Below are positions 44,166-52,949 of a stretch of 64,000 nucleotides of DNA, piece after piece. Every line of letters begins with the position of its first letter. Position 1 is the stretch's first letter. The translations under genes and the position numbers were made by a program. The notes beneath the pieces are model-generated. The model searched no databases. It was not told where the DNA came from and saw nothing but the letters and a program-made list of their open reading frames with translations. Source of the DNA: an uncultured Christensenella sp. (GTDB lineage: Bacteria; Bacillota; Clostridia; Christensenellales; UBA3700); the NCBI GenBank assembly GCA_910584635.1, contig CAJUBA010000007.1, positions 10,891-74,890 on the forward strand. Direction: 5' to 3'.

Positions 44166-44283
44166 AAATAGCAAAGCGGAATTACTTTTATTACGCTCAT
44201 ACTTTTTGGTTTTCCCAATTATGTTATACCTTTCCGCTTTCGCTAAAAATATGGCTGTAATCTGTTATTCCGCTTTGCTATTT
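44166..44283. repeat. 118-bp terminal-inverted-repeat element, copy 2 (downstream of envelope gene 2)
   Basis: Terminal arms AAATAGCAAAGCGG (44166-44185) and the inverted copy at 44264-44283 differ by one base. The core shares ATTACGCTCATACTTTTTGG and AAATATGGCTGTAATCTG with copy 1. It is 32 bp beyond the stop of the second giant gene. Confidence 0.8.
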
Positions 44284-44315
44284 CTTTTCTCTTTTCTTTT
44301 TCTTTATCCGCTTTC

Positions 44316-47300
44316 TCAGCGTTTCTTCATGGAACGCTGTTCCTTTAGATAGTCATTATACCTCTCTATCTGATCTTCCCTAAGGTCTATCATCTCCTTC
44401 GCTGTCGCCAACGCTTGACTGTCTCCTACTATCAATTCCGTTTCCTTTACCTTTACTTTAGTCCCTTCGCTTCCCGCGTTCCTCCTGATGTCCTTCATAT
44501 ACTCGTCTTCCATCTTGAACAACGCTACCGTGCAGTCTTTCTTTATCGTCAGTTTTACCAACGGATTTACAGATGACTGTCCAAGTAAGATATAGTACGT
44601 GGATTTCTTCTCTTTACACTTATCCTTACTCATTGCGTATTCTTTCAACGTATCAAAGAACTTCTTTTGCTTAGCGGATAGTTTTGCGTACGCTTCGTCT
44701 AAGGTAAGTCTAGAAGCGGTTGTCTTTACTTTGGGCGCAGGCTTTTCGGCAGGTATCTCTACTATCTTCTCGACTACCTTTTCCACTTCGATAGGTACTG
44801 TCTTTTCAACAATCTTTTCAACCGGTACTTCTACCTTGACTTCTTTTACGACCTCTTTCTCCACTATCTTCTCGACTGGCACTTCCACACGCACTTCCTT
44901 CTCTACTATTTGAGGAGCAGGTTGCTGTACTATTATAGGCTTATCGTTTCCTTTGCTTGAAGATAGTTCTATTATCTTCTCCATCAACCTCTCGTTCGTC
45001 TTTATCAACGCTTCTATCCTGTCTTCTTTCTTCTCTACTTCCACTATTCTCTCTACGACTTTCTCTTTACCTATCTTCTCTTCTTTCTCTCTTTTTTCGC
45101 TTCTTGTCATCTCCTCTACTATTTCTCTCAATTCTGCCATTGACTTGCTTAATTCTTTTATCGTTTCCTCGCTTTCTTTCTGCTCCTCTTCCTCTACTGC
45201 TCCTGCTTTCATTTGGCTTTGTATCTCTTCTCTTATCGTTTCTTTCAACTCTTTGAGCATTTCTTCGTTAGCAACCGTCGCAACAACTTCTTTTTCCGCT
45301 ACTCTTTCTTCTTGCTGTTGCTTACCCAACTTCTCTACTAATCTTTCTATTACCTCTTCGCTTACTCCTTCTTTCTCTTTCGGCTGTTCAGAGATTTTCT
45401 GCATCATCTGCAACATCATCTCTTCATTATGTCTGCACGTTTCCTTATTCTCTTCCGTTAACTGTCTTATCCTCTCCTCATTCTGTTCGTTCTGCTCTAT
45501 CAGTCTTTGGACTAGTTCATCGTTAGCGGACGCTTGTTGCGGCAAGTATTGCTGTACGTTCGGCAACATTGCAGATACCGCGTCGTTTATCATGCATCGC
45601 ATATCTTCTATTCCCACTGCAGGTTGCGCGCTGTATCCGTAATTCTGTCCTTGCATATTCCCGTTGCCGTTCATGCGCATAAACATCATCTCTTCTCTGT
45701 TTCTAGCGTACTCTTCCTTCGCGTCTTCGAGTTCCTTTACAGACTTCTTGTAGCCTTTCTTCTCTATTAACATAAATACAAGAGATAATACCGCTACGCC
45801 CATCAGTACTCCCGCTATTATCGTCCAATTGGTCATGCTTAGTCCGAACAAACCTGTTCCGCCCGTTACGTAATACGTCTTGTATTTGCTCTCTACCGTC
45901 TTCCTATTCTCTTTCTTCTTACTTGCGTATCCTATCCCTTTTGCCGTAAACATCAAGATTAAGACTATACTTACTCCGCTTGCTATTACCTGCCACCAAT
46001 TCTTCAATATTTCTATTACTTTATCGAAGTCTACGCTGCCTATCGGATTATTCCCTTCTCCGTTATTATCTCCGCTTCCTATTCCTCCTATCCCGCTTCC
46101 GTCGCCTCCTGCGTTATCCTTTACTTCAAACTCTTTCTCTTCCGTCGCCGTCGCTTCCGCCAATACCTCGCCGTCTTCCCCTATAAACTCATAGTTGCTT
46201 CCGTACTCGCCTTTTATTATTGCCTGTACTTTATACCTCTTTCCTACTTCCAACGTCGCTCCGTCTTCTAGTCTGTTCCCGTTCTCGTCATAATATATAT
46301 AACCTATTACTTCTACGTACTTACCTTCCGGGTCAGATAATACTGGTATGTTTCCGCTTGTATTCCATACCGCGCTTATCTGTCTTTTGTCTATCCTAAA
46401 TCCAGTCTGCATACTATTGAGTATATAATTTCTCTTATCTTCTTCGCTCAACTCCACGCTCAATATATAGTCTCCGCTGTCCTTAGGCGCGCCCTCCAAT
46501 TTATTCCCCGCGTTTACCTCGTTACCTCTGTAATACATAAGTATAAGTTTCCCTGCGTCATAGTTGTCGCTCGATATCTCTATCTCTATACCATGCTCTT
46601 TTCCGTCATACGTGTACGGACTTCCTTTTAGCGTCCACTCTATCTCCGCCGCTACTATCTCGTATTGTATCTCGCTTACCGCCAACTCGTATCCGTCTGC
46701 GTATTCTGGGGCTATCTCAAACCTTACTACGTACTCTCCCGCGTCTATCGGCAACCCCTGTATTTCCTCTCCGCTTCTCCTGTCATAGTACTTCGCTATT
46801 ATATTCTCCGTTCCGCTCACGACCTTCCACTCGTTTCCGTGTCCCTGTCCGTCATAAACAAACGTCTTGCGCTCCATCTCTATCAGCACTTCTTCGTTTG
46901 TCGAGCCTACGGTAAACCTGTTCCTACCGCTGTTCTCGCTTATATCATATTTATCTACCCATTTATCCGCAAGTATCGCCACCGCCCAGTATCTGTCCGT
47001 CTGCTCCGGCACTACTTCTATATCGTCCAAACTCATAGCCTCCCCTGCCGGCGCCCCGTTTGCGTCTTTGTAATATACGTATCCTTGCAGTTTATTCTCC
47101 ATCTCCTCGCTAACCGCCCGGTATCTGAACGTCCTTCCGTTCCTATCCGTCTTCGTCAGCGTTCTGCTCCAATCCAACTCCAATACCCCTTTTACTATCT
47201 CCCACTCCAAACTCCATTCTATTTCTCCTATATACGTTTCAATCTGACCGGGTATCGGCATTATATAGTTTCTCTTCTTTTCTTCGTCTACTATATTCAC

Positions 47301-49826
47301 TCTCTCCGCTTCAGCAGTATACTTGCCTATATTCGTCCCGCTGTTTCCGCTGTACTCTATCTCCAATCCATTAGGCAGTCCTGTTAGGGCTACGCTATGT
47401 CTTTTTTCGTTAAACGCATACGCTCCCTTATACTCCCACTTCACTTCGCTTAGATCGAACTTCGCTTTGTTTATCCTCCACCTAAGTTCAAATTCGTCCT
47501 TGACTATTGTTATACTCGTGTTCCCGCCTTTCGCCTTTATACTAAACCTCGCCGTATAGTACGACCCATCCGCGTTGCTTTCGCTTCCGCTCTCTTCTCC
47601 GCCTACGTACTCGTACTCTATGCTCTCGCTGACGTCCGAACTCAATCTCGTTATATCCACCTTAAACGTATACTTTTCCCCGTTGTAATTTACGTTGTAT
47701 ACCCCCTCCGAGTCCTTCTCTCCTATTTCTATAAACTCGTCGCTTATTCCGTGATTCGCGTACGTCCATACTATATCTTCGTCTTTCAAATCTATCCTCT
47801 TGTTCGTTACGTCGAATCCGTTTACAAAACTCATCGTATAGTTCCCGTTTATCTCTACTCCTTCCGCCAGTCTGAGTATACACTCATACTCTCCTTGCTC
47901 GGCAAGTCTTGGCAGCGTTACCTGCGCTACCTTCTTCTTTTCTTCCGTTATCTTAGTCGTTATCTGACTCAATATCTTTGTTTCTTCCGTACTTCCCCTC
48001 TTGCGGTAATATCCTTCTATCCTTATCTTTGCTATATCCCCCTCGTAACACTCCGCCAATTCCACTTCGTATACCTTTGCCGTATATACTTCCGTACTCC
48101 ACTGCATCCCCGTATACGCTCTTATATCTCTCTTCCCTACTTCGATAGCCAACGTCTTCAATGCGGTACTTCCGTCGCTCCACTCCATATACTCCGTATT
48201 CTTCAATCTTACGCTTACCGTATACTCTCCCGCGTTGACTACGCTTACGCCGTTCTTGCCGGCGTCTTCTCCGGCAGGTATAATCTCCAACGCTCCTCCG
48301 TTGCTTACCTCTACTTCTATCTTATCTGCGTCATAGTTCTCTACCGCGTAATACTGTTTCTCCCCTCTGTATACCGCAGAACTTACGTCCGCCGCCCACA
48401 TCAGCGGCGATAACTGATACTTCAACACGTATACGTATTTCTTCTCTTCCTCGCTTCCGTCGCTCCATATCTCTCCGTCCTTTGGCTTAACCGTTACTAC
48501 GTACTTACCTACTTGATTTGCTTTGAAGGTAAGCAACGCGTTGGTTAGAGTAAACTCCGTAGTAATATCTTTGCCGTCCATATCTGTCGCTTTGATGTTT
48601 ATATTTGTCTTTGATACGTCAATGTTTTCTAATTCAAACGTTGCCGTTGCGGATTGATCGTAATATTTCTTTGCTTCCCCTTTCGTCTTTGGGTTAGACG
48701 CGCTTGCCGATTTTGCAACTTTTGTCAAATTAAGATGGAATGCCGGACGAACTCCGTGTTTTTCCTTTGATAACTTGCTATTATCTTCCAATCCGTCTCC
48801 TGTGAGCGTTTCCGCGCCAGAGTATTGCCTATAAATCGATCTCAACCAAGTACGCGAAGAATCCGACCCGTTGTCATTACCTCTTTGAGTAGCAGACGTC
48901 TTCCATAATCCACGCAGATCGCTTGTGGCATCCTTCTCTCTAAAACCCGTCTCCGCCATCGCCGGCAACCAAATTTTGTCATATTTCCAATCGGAATATC
49001 CCTTTTTAGATTGATAGTCGTAAGCCGAACCAGTCAAATTCGTCATTGTAGTCGCATACGCATCTCCCGGAAAATTATAAGTATAATTTGTTCCGTTAAA
49101 AAAATTACACTCTCTCGCTGATAAATATTCTTGCCACGCTACGTTTTCGGGGGTGTCAATATATGACGTTATTGAACCGTTAAAATCTGAAGAATTATCC
49201 ATTGTATAAATTGCAAAAGGATTATCCGCTGTCGGTTGTACAGTTATGGGATCGTCGCCGTTTCTAGAAGAATAATAAGTTCCGCCGTTATTTAGAGCCA
49301 CCGCTCTTATCATACTCGTTCCGTACATATTCGCAGGATAATCTCCGTCATAATTATCCTCATACAAATTATACTGCGATATATTATAGTCTTGCGGCAA
49401 TTGCTTTGACTCGGCCAACCACAGAGTTAGTATCGTTTCCTCACTCCTGTTTTTGGACAAATATACTACGTTCCATTTTAATTTGCCGATTGTAACTATT
49501 ATTTCTTTACCCGAATTAACGCTATATCCGCGGAAATCGTCTCCGTCCTTATTCCCTGAACTCTCAACGTTATCAATAGTAGCATTTTCTATCCCTGTAA
49601 TTCTATGATATAATTTTGTCAAAACGTCGCCGTCAAAAATCGTAGATTTACCTTCATAACCGTCCAAAAGCAATTCGCCTACGTCAGGATGTGATGCAAC
49701 GTCAAAAATAGCATTTGCCGATTTCTTCGTAATAAATAAACTCATTACACCTGCAAAACACAAACAAATTATCATTGATAAAGTTATAAAACAATAGACA
49801 GTCTTATTCTGCTTCCTAATATCCAT
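44316..49826 (-). CDS. giant membrane-anchored envelope protein with DUF6273-like and Ig/MBG-like domains, paralogue 2
   Basis: A protein of 1836 aa from the ATG at 49826. That start is chosen by analogy with paralogue 1 (MDIG/MDIR) and because an open extension to 49943 would run through the upstream dyad and promoter interval. Residues 11-31 are a signal anchor. A DUF6273-like domain ends in HGVRPAFHLNL. A longer run of Ig/MBG-like modules follows (VGKYVVTV, AGEYTVSV, AGEYVVRF, SGDYILSV). Then come a glycine/asparagine linker, two membrane helices and a coiled-coil region with EKVVEK-type repeats. The C-terminal 130 residues match paralogue 1 at all but about five positions, while the outside part is strongly diverged. 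It has an extra glutamate-rich helical region in the cytoplasmic part. Function unknown. Confidence 0.85.
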   Translation of the reverse strand: MDIRKQNKTVYCFITLSMIICLCFAGVMSLFITKKSANAIFDVASHPDVGELLLDGYEGKSTIFDGDVLTKLYHRITGIENATIDNVESSGNKDGDDFRGYSVNSGKEIIVTIGKLKWNVVYLSKNRSEETILTLWLAESKQLPQDYNISQYNLYEDNYDGDYPANMYGTSMIRAVALNNGGTYYSSRNGDDPITVQPTADNPFAIYTMDNSSDFNGSITSYIDTPENVAWQEYLSARECNFFNGTNYTYNFPGDAYATTMTNLTGSAYDYQSKKGYSDWKYDKIWLPAMAETGFREKDATSDLRGLWKTSATQRGNDNGSDSSRTWLRSIYRQYSGAETLTGDGLEDNSKLSKEKHGVRPAFHLNLTKVAKSASASNPKTKGEAKKYYDQSATATFELENIDVSKTNINIKATDMDGKDITTEFTLTNALLTFKANQVGKYVVTVKPKDGEIWSDGSEEEKKYVYVLKYQLSPLMWAADVSSAVYRGEKQYYAVENYDADKIEVEVSNGGALEIIPAGEDAGKNGVSVVNAGEYTVSVRLKNTEYMEWSDGSTALKTLAIEVGKRDIRAYTGMQWSTEVYTAKVYEVELAECYEGDIAKIRIEGYYRKRGSTEETKILSQITTKITEEKKKVAQVTLPRLAEQGEYECILRLAEGVEINGNYTMSFVNGFDVTNKRIDLKDEDIVWTYANHGISDEFIEIGEKDSEGVYNVNYNGEKYTFKVDITRLSSDVSESIEYEYVGGEESGSESNADGSYYTARFSIKAKGGNTSITIVKDEFELRWRINKAKFDLSEVKWEYKGAYAFNEKRHSVALTGLPNGLEIEYSGNSGTNIGKYTAEAERVNIVDEEKKRNYIMPIPGQIETYIGEIEWSLEWEIVKGVLELDWSRTLTKTDRNGRTFRYRAVSEEMENKLQGYVYYKDANGAPAGEAMSLDDIEVVPEQTDRYWAVAILADKWVDKYDISENSGRNRFTVGSTNEEVLIEMERKTFVYDGQGHGNEWKVVSGTENIIAKYYDRRSGEEIQGLPIDAGEYVVRFEIAPEYADGYELAVSEIQYEIVAAEIEWTLKGSPYTYDGKEHGIEIEISSDNYDAGKLILMYYRGNEVNAGNKLEGAPKDSGDYILSVELSEEDKRNYILNSMQTGFRIDKRQISAVWNTSGNIPVLSDPEGKYVEVIGYIYYDENGNRLEDGATLEVGKRYKVQAIIKGEYGSNYEFIGEDGEVLAEATATEEKEFEVKDNAGGDGSGIGGIGSGDNNGEGNNPIGSVDFDKVIEILKNWWQVIASGVSIVLILMFTAKGIGYASKKKENRKTVESKYKTYYVTGGTGLFGLSMTNWTIIAGVLMGVAVLSLVFMLIEKKGYKKSVKELEDAKEEYARNREEMMFMRMNGNGNMQGQNYGYSAQPAVGIEDMRCMINDAVSAMLPNVQQYLPQQASANDELVQRLIEQNEQNEERIRQLTEENKETCRHNEEMMLQMMQKISEQPKEKEGVSEEVIERLVEKLGKQQQEERVAEKEVVATVANEEMLKELKETIREEIQSQMKAGAVEEEEQKESEETIKELSKSMAELREIVEEMTRSEKREKEEKIGKEKVVERIVEVEKKEDRIEALIKTNERLMEKIIELSSSKGNDKPIIVQQPAPQIVEKEVRVEVPVEKIVEKEVVKEVKVEVPVEKIVEKTVPIEVEKVVEKIVEIPAEKPAPKVKTTASRLTLDEAYAKLSAKQKKFFDTLKEYAMSKDKCKEKKSTYYILLGQSSVNPLVKLTIKKDCTVALFKMEDEYMKDIRRNAGSEGTKVKVKETELIVGDSQALATAKEMIDLREDQIERYNDYLKEQRSMKKR

Positions 49827-49847
49827 TACTACCCCATTTTTATATAC

Positions 49848-49988
49848 GGTCAGGAAAGGTGTACTTTTCCTGACCGCGAGATATTGCCAAATGATTTTCA
49901 TTATTGTATACTTATAGTGAAAAATTGCTCGATTTTTGAGCAATTTATAAGAAAATCTATTAGTCAGGAAAAGTACACTTTTTTTGGA
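49848..49988. repeat. pair of 26-bp dyad sites in inverted orientation, locus 2 (candidate invertible promoter)
   Basis: The proximal dyad (49849-49874) is the locus 1 dyad with one change, and the distal copy at 49963-49988 starts GTCAGGAAAAGTACACTTTT. The interval is 88 bp, compared with 89 bp at locus 1. The interval sequence is unrelated except for promoter position. It also contains a perfect AAATTGCTCG/CGAGCAATTT hairpin (about 49922-49946). Central dinucleotides are again GT and AC. Distal flanks (CCAAAAAAAGTG on the minus strand) and the proximal flank towards the gene (GTATA, AAAAA, GGGGT) are shared with locus 1. Confidence 0.75.
49884..49912 (+). promoter_or_regulatory. sigma-A-like promoter inside the locus 2 interval, pointing away from the gene
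   Basis: TTGCCA (49884-49889) and TATACT (49907-49912) are separated by 17 bp on the plus strand. The -35 starts 10 bp and the -10 33 bp after the end of the proximal repeat, identical offsets to locus 1. No comparable promoter faces the envelope gene. Confidence 0.55.
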
Positions 49989-50079
49989 ATTGTGTAAATT
50001 TTTTAATAAAAATAGAATAGATTGACTAAAATGTAAAGGTTAACGTTTGCGAAAAAGATTTCTCATCAGTTGCGTTAAT

Positions 50080-50138
50080 GAATAAGAGTCTTCTTTCGAA
50101 GACTCTTATTCAGTTTAACCTTTAGAGGTGGGTTAAAC
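50080..50138. terminator. two stacked hairpins between envelope gene 2 and the AEC gene
   Basis: A perfect 14-bp stem beginning GAATAAGAGTCTTC with a 4-nt loop (50080-50111) is followed by GTTTAACC/GGTTAAAC (50113-50138). The first is probably the terminator of the leftward AEC gene, although the T-run is poor. Bases 49989-50327 otherwise show only AT-rich spacer. Confidence 0.5.
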
Positions 50139-50327
50139 TATGGATATATTAAATTGTCTTTTTGTAAAAATGCCTTTCAACATTTTTTACAGTTAGTATT
50201 ATACAATGTACTTAGAATAATATCAACCGTTTTCGACAACATTTTCAAATTTTCGAAATTATTTTTTTCATGCTGATTTGTTACAGATGCAGTTGCTAAA
50301 ATTATCGACTCTGAACTGTCCGACAGC

Positions 50328-51272
50328 CTAAATCAACAGCGCCATAAGCGGCAGAGTCGCAATAGACGTCATTGTTCCCAAAAGCGCCATATTTGCCGCA
50401 ACGTCCTGCCCCTCGCCCAATATTTCCGCATAATTCTGTACTACGGCGGCGACAGGACAAGCGCACATTATGAACATACAACTTTTGAGTTCTGCGTCTA
50501 CTCTAAGCAACGTCAATATTGCAAGAACAAACAACGGAAATATCAACTGATTTATCGCAACGGCAAAATATTGCATCCAATTTGTAAACAAATCTTTGAA
50601 TTTTACAGTAGCAAGTCGCATACCCATAACTATCATACAAAGAGGCGTAGTCATTTTGCCGAGTATGGAAATCATATTTTCTATTTGTCCGAGCAATTCC
50701 CCGTTTTCAAATCCGATCTTAAAGCCGGTAAAGAAAAACGGCAAAGAAATAGCGATTGAAATTGTGGCGGGATTTATCAATATTTTTTTTACGCTAATAT
50801 ACTTTCTATCGCGAGTAATTATCGCAGATACCAAAGTCCATCCCAAAAGGCTCATCGAAAGAAAATACATCATAGAATACGCCGCCACGTTAGGCGAATT
50901 GGGGAATATGGCTTCCAAAAGCGGTACGCCTAAAAACGAACAGTTGGAAAGCGTCGTCGCAACGGTAGTGATTCGGTACTTAATATCGTCTTGTTTCTTT
51001 CTGAATATAAGATAGAATATACCTATAAATATCAACTGAACGGCAGTTATAATAGCCAAGAATATAAGTAAATTTATTCCGAGTTGCTTTGTAAAATCCG
51101 CTTTATTAAAAGAATACAGCGTAAGAGCGGGTTGACATACAAACATTAACAGTTTAGAAAAAGCCGAAATACTGTCCGTTTTTACAAACTTCGTCTTTAT
51201 CAAAATAAAACCGGGAACGGCGTAAGCCAACATTATCCCCACCATTATCAATGTCGTTTTGAATTCTTGCAT
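50328..51272 (-). CDS. AEC family transporter
   Basis: A 314-aa auxin-efflux-carrier-family permease with about ten membrane helices. AYAVPGFILIKTKFVKTDSI and LLMFVCQPALTLYSF at the N-terminus and SFMFIMCACPVAAVVQNYAE-like sequence (here LKSCMFIMCACPVAAVVQNYAE, residues 256-277) at the C-terminus are family features. Bacterial members export or import small organic acids such as malate or lactate. The substrate is not evident. It has its own promoter and is next to an XRE regulator. Confidence 0.9.
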   Translation of the reverse strand: MQEFKTTLIMVGIMLAYAVPGFILIKTKFVKTDSISAFSKLLMFVCQPALTLYSFNKADFTKQLGINLLIFLAIITAVQLIFIGIFYLIFRKKQDDIKYRITTVATTLSNCSFLGVPLLEAIFPNSPNVAAYSMMYFLSMSLLGWTLVSAIITRDRKYISVKKILINPATISIAISLPFFFTGFKIGFENGELLGQIENMISILGKMTTPLCMIVMGMRLATVKFKDLFTNWMQYFAVAINQLIFPLFVLAILTLLRVDAELKSCMFIMCACPVAAVVQNYAEILGEGQDVAANMALLGTMTSIATLPLMALLI

Positions 51273-51289
51273 TATTTTCTCCGATTTAG

Positions 51290-51317
51290 ATTATACAACT
51301 TCTATCTTAAATGTCAA
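51290..51317 (-). promoter_or_regulatory. promoter of the AEC gene with a flanking dyad
   Basis: TTGACA (51312-51317) and TATAAT (51290-51295) have a 16-bp spacer on the minus strand. The inverted TTATACA and TGTATAA flank the promoter elements and could be an operator for the XRE regulator encoded just upstream. Confidence 0.6.
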
Positions 51318-51336
51318 CTGTATAACGCTCATGCGC

Positions 51337-51654
51337 TCATAAATCTTTCATTTGTTTCATTATTTCCATAATAAGATATTTCTGCGCGTTTGTAAGATTG
51401 TCGTATCTCGCTATCAATTCATCGTGTTCATCGCTAAGCGCCGAACCGTGCATATCCTCGTTAATACCCAAAATGAAATCCGCCGACACCATATAAAATT
51501 TGCTCAAAGCAATTATTCCCTCGCATGTAGGTTTTGCGGTTCCCATCTCCCACTGACACACCGTCGCCTGTCCTACCCCGAGTTTGCTTGCCAATTCGCT
51601 TTGACTTAATTTGCTAGTTTTTCTCAATGTTTTTAGTATATCTTTTACTTCCAT
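51337..51654 (-). CDS. XRE-family helix-turn-helix regulator
   Basis: A 105-aa Cro/C1-type regulator. The helix-turn-helix is QSELASKLGVGQATVCQWEM at about residues 18-37, and KFYMVSADFILGI marks the domain end. The C-terminal 40 residues (DELIARYDNLTNAQKYLIME) resemble the dimerising helices of short repressors. It is 64 bp upstream of the AEC gene on the same strand, and probably controls that gene or itself. Confidence 0.9.
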   Translation of the reverse strand: MEVKDILKTLRKTSKLSQSELASKLGVGQATVCQWEMGTAKPTCEGIIALSKFYMVSADFILGINEDMHGSALSDEHDELIARYDNLTNAQKYLIMEIMKQMKDL

Positions 51655-51769
51655 ATCGCAAGTATATCACAACTTAAAAAATTATAAAAGCGATTTTATT
51701 TATAAATTTTATCGTTTTTATGATAATTTTCGCACATTTATCGAAAATAACGTATTTTTCGACTGTCCG

Positions 51770-51798
51770 TTACATTGAAAGAAATATTGCGACATAAT
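51770..51798 (+). promoter_or_regulatory. weak sigma-A-like promoter of spo0A
   Basis: TTACAT (51770-51775) and CATAAT (51793-51798) with a 17-bp spacer, about 40 bp before the start. TATCGAA and TTCGACT nearby (51740-51765) are 6/7 matches to a Spo0A box, so autoregulation is possible. I see no clear sigma-H promoter. Confidence 0.4.
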
Positions 51799-51836
51799 AA
51801 AATGTAGATAAGTAAATAAATTTGTGGAGGAACAAT

Positions 51837-52625
51837 ATGAAAAAGATTAAACTCATGGTCATCGACGACAACGAAGAGTTTATCGCCAATGTCAAAGAAA
51901 GTTATTTCGGCGACGAAGAAGTAGAAGTTATCGGAAGCGCGCAAGACGGTTTGGACGCTATACATAAAATCGAAACCTTTAATCCCGACGTGGTAATTCT
52001 CGACCTGATTATGCCCGAAGTCGACGGATTCGGCGTGCTTGCTAATATAGATTACAGCAAAATGACGAAGAAACCCAACTTTATAATCGCGTCGCAACTT
52101 ATAGGAGAAAACTTTATAAATAAAGCGATTACTCTCGGAGCAAGTTATTATCTCGTCAAGCCGGTAAATATGCAGATGCTCAAAGACAGAGTTAAAGAAT
52201 TCGGAGGTCTTCCCGTAGTAAACAAACCTACGGAACTCGACGACCGTCTTATACAGCAAGCGGTAAAACGTTCCCAACGCAATCTTGACGAAAAACTTGC
52301 CAATATATTTATTTCCGTCGGTATCCCCGCTCATATCAAAGGATACCAGTTTTTAAGAGAAGCGATAAAAATGGCTATTGACAGTCCGGAAATCATAAAC
52401 AGCATTACCAAAAAACTCTATCCGTCGATAGCGGACAAGTTTGCCACTTCCCCCTCCAAAGTCGAAAGAGCCATACGCCACGCAATAGAAGTCGCATGGA
52501 ACAGAGGTAAGATTGAAAACATAAACAATATTTTCGGAATAAAAATTTACACTGCCAACGATAAACCCACAAACGGAGAATTCATCGCCCTTCTCGCAGA
52601 TAAAATGATTATGGAAGGCGCTTAA
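51837..52625 (+). CDS. spo0A: sporulation transcription factor Spo0A
   Basis: Spo0A is the response regulator that commits Clostridia and Bacilli to sporulation. Residues 1-120 are the receiver: the acidic pair in LMVIDDNEEF, the phosphorylation site in DVVILDLIMPEVDG (D54 or close) and the conserved lysine in YYLVKPVNM. The C-terminal DNA-binding domain (about 150-262) includes the Spo0A-specific IPAHIKGYQFLREAIKMAID and SPSKVERAIRHAIEVAWNRG, the recognition-helix region. From the ATG at 51837 it is 262 aa, a normal length, with GTGGAGG six bases upstream of the start. Its presence supports a sporulating or recently sporulating lineage. Confidence 0.96.
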   Translation: MKKIKLMVIDDNEEFIANVKESYFGDEEVEVIGSAQDGLDAIHKIETFNPDVVILDLIMPEVDGFGVLANIDYSKMTKKPNFIIASQLIGENFINKAITLGASYYLVKPVNMQMLKDRVKEFGGLPVVNKPTELDDRLIQQAVKRSQRNLDEKLANIFISVGIPAHIKGYQFLREAIKMAIDSPEIINSITKKLYPSIADKFATSPSKVERAIRHAIEVAWNRGKIENINNIFGIKIYTANDKPTNGEFIALLADKMIMEGA

Positions 52626-52661
52626 ACTACTAAGTCTTTTACAACCCCAATACACCCTGAA

Positions 52662-52693
52662 AATCGGCAGATTCCGCAAGGAATTTGTCGATT
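52662..52693 (+). terminator. hairpin after spo0A
   Basis: AATCGGCAGATTCC pairs with GGAATTTGTCGATT (two G-U pairs) around a GCAA tetraloop, 37 bp after the stop. The T-run is weak, so it may be a processing or stability hairpin rather than a strong terminator. Confidence 0.45.
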
Positions 52694-52874
52694 TACGTTA
52701 CGCCTTTATTTATCTGTACTTATTATATATTATACTATTAAAATTCCTTATTTTTTCGTCTGCTGAAAAACGCCTATAAGATATTAAAAAAATACAAATA
52801 CCGCGCTATATCCGACAAATTTTCTTTACCGTTTTTTTACTTAAAATTTTTTTAATTTTTTTTCGTTAAAAGTG

Positions 52875-52903
52875 TTTACAAATCTTCTTTTTATGCATAT
52901 AAT
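52875..52903 (+). promoter_or_regulatory. promoter of the acidic zinc-ribbon gene
   Basis: TTTACA (52875-52880) and TATAAT (52898-52903) with a 17-bp spacer, about 50 bp before the start codon. Bases 52694-52870 are AT-rich with T-runs and hold no gene that I can see. Confidence 0.6.
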
Positions 52904-52949
52904 ACTAAACATTGAATATATACATTTTCTGATGCTTATGGAGGGATAT

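Noticed and set aside
49827..49943. N-terminal extension of envelope gene 2 to 49943
   Set aside because: It reads through the proximal dyad and part of the promoter interval, has no ribosome binding site and has no counterpart in paralogue 1.
51740..51765. Spo0A boxes upstream of spo0A itself
   Set aside because: Only 6/7 matches were found, which are common by chance in AT-rich sequence.
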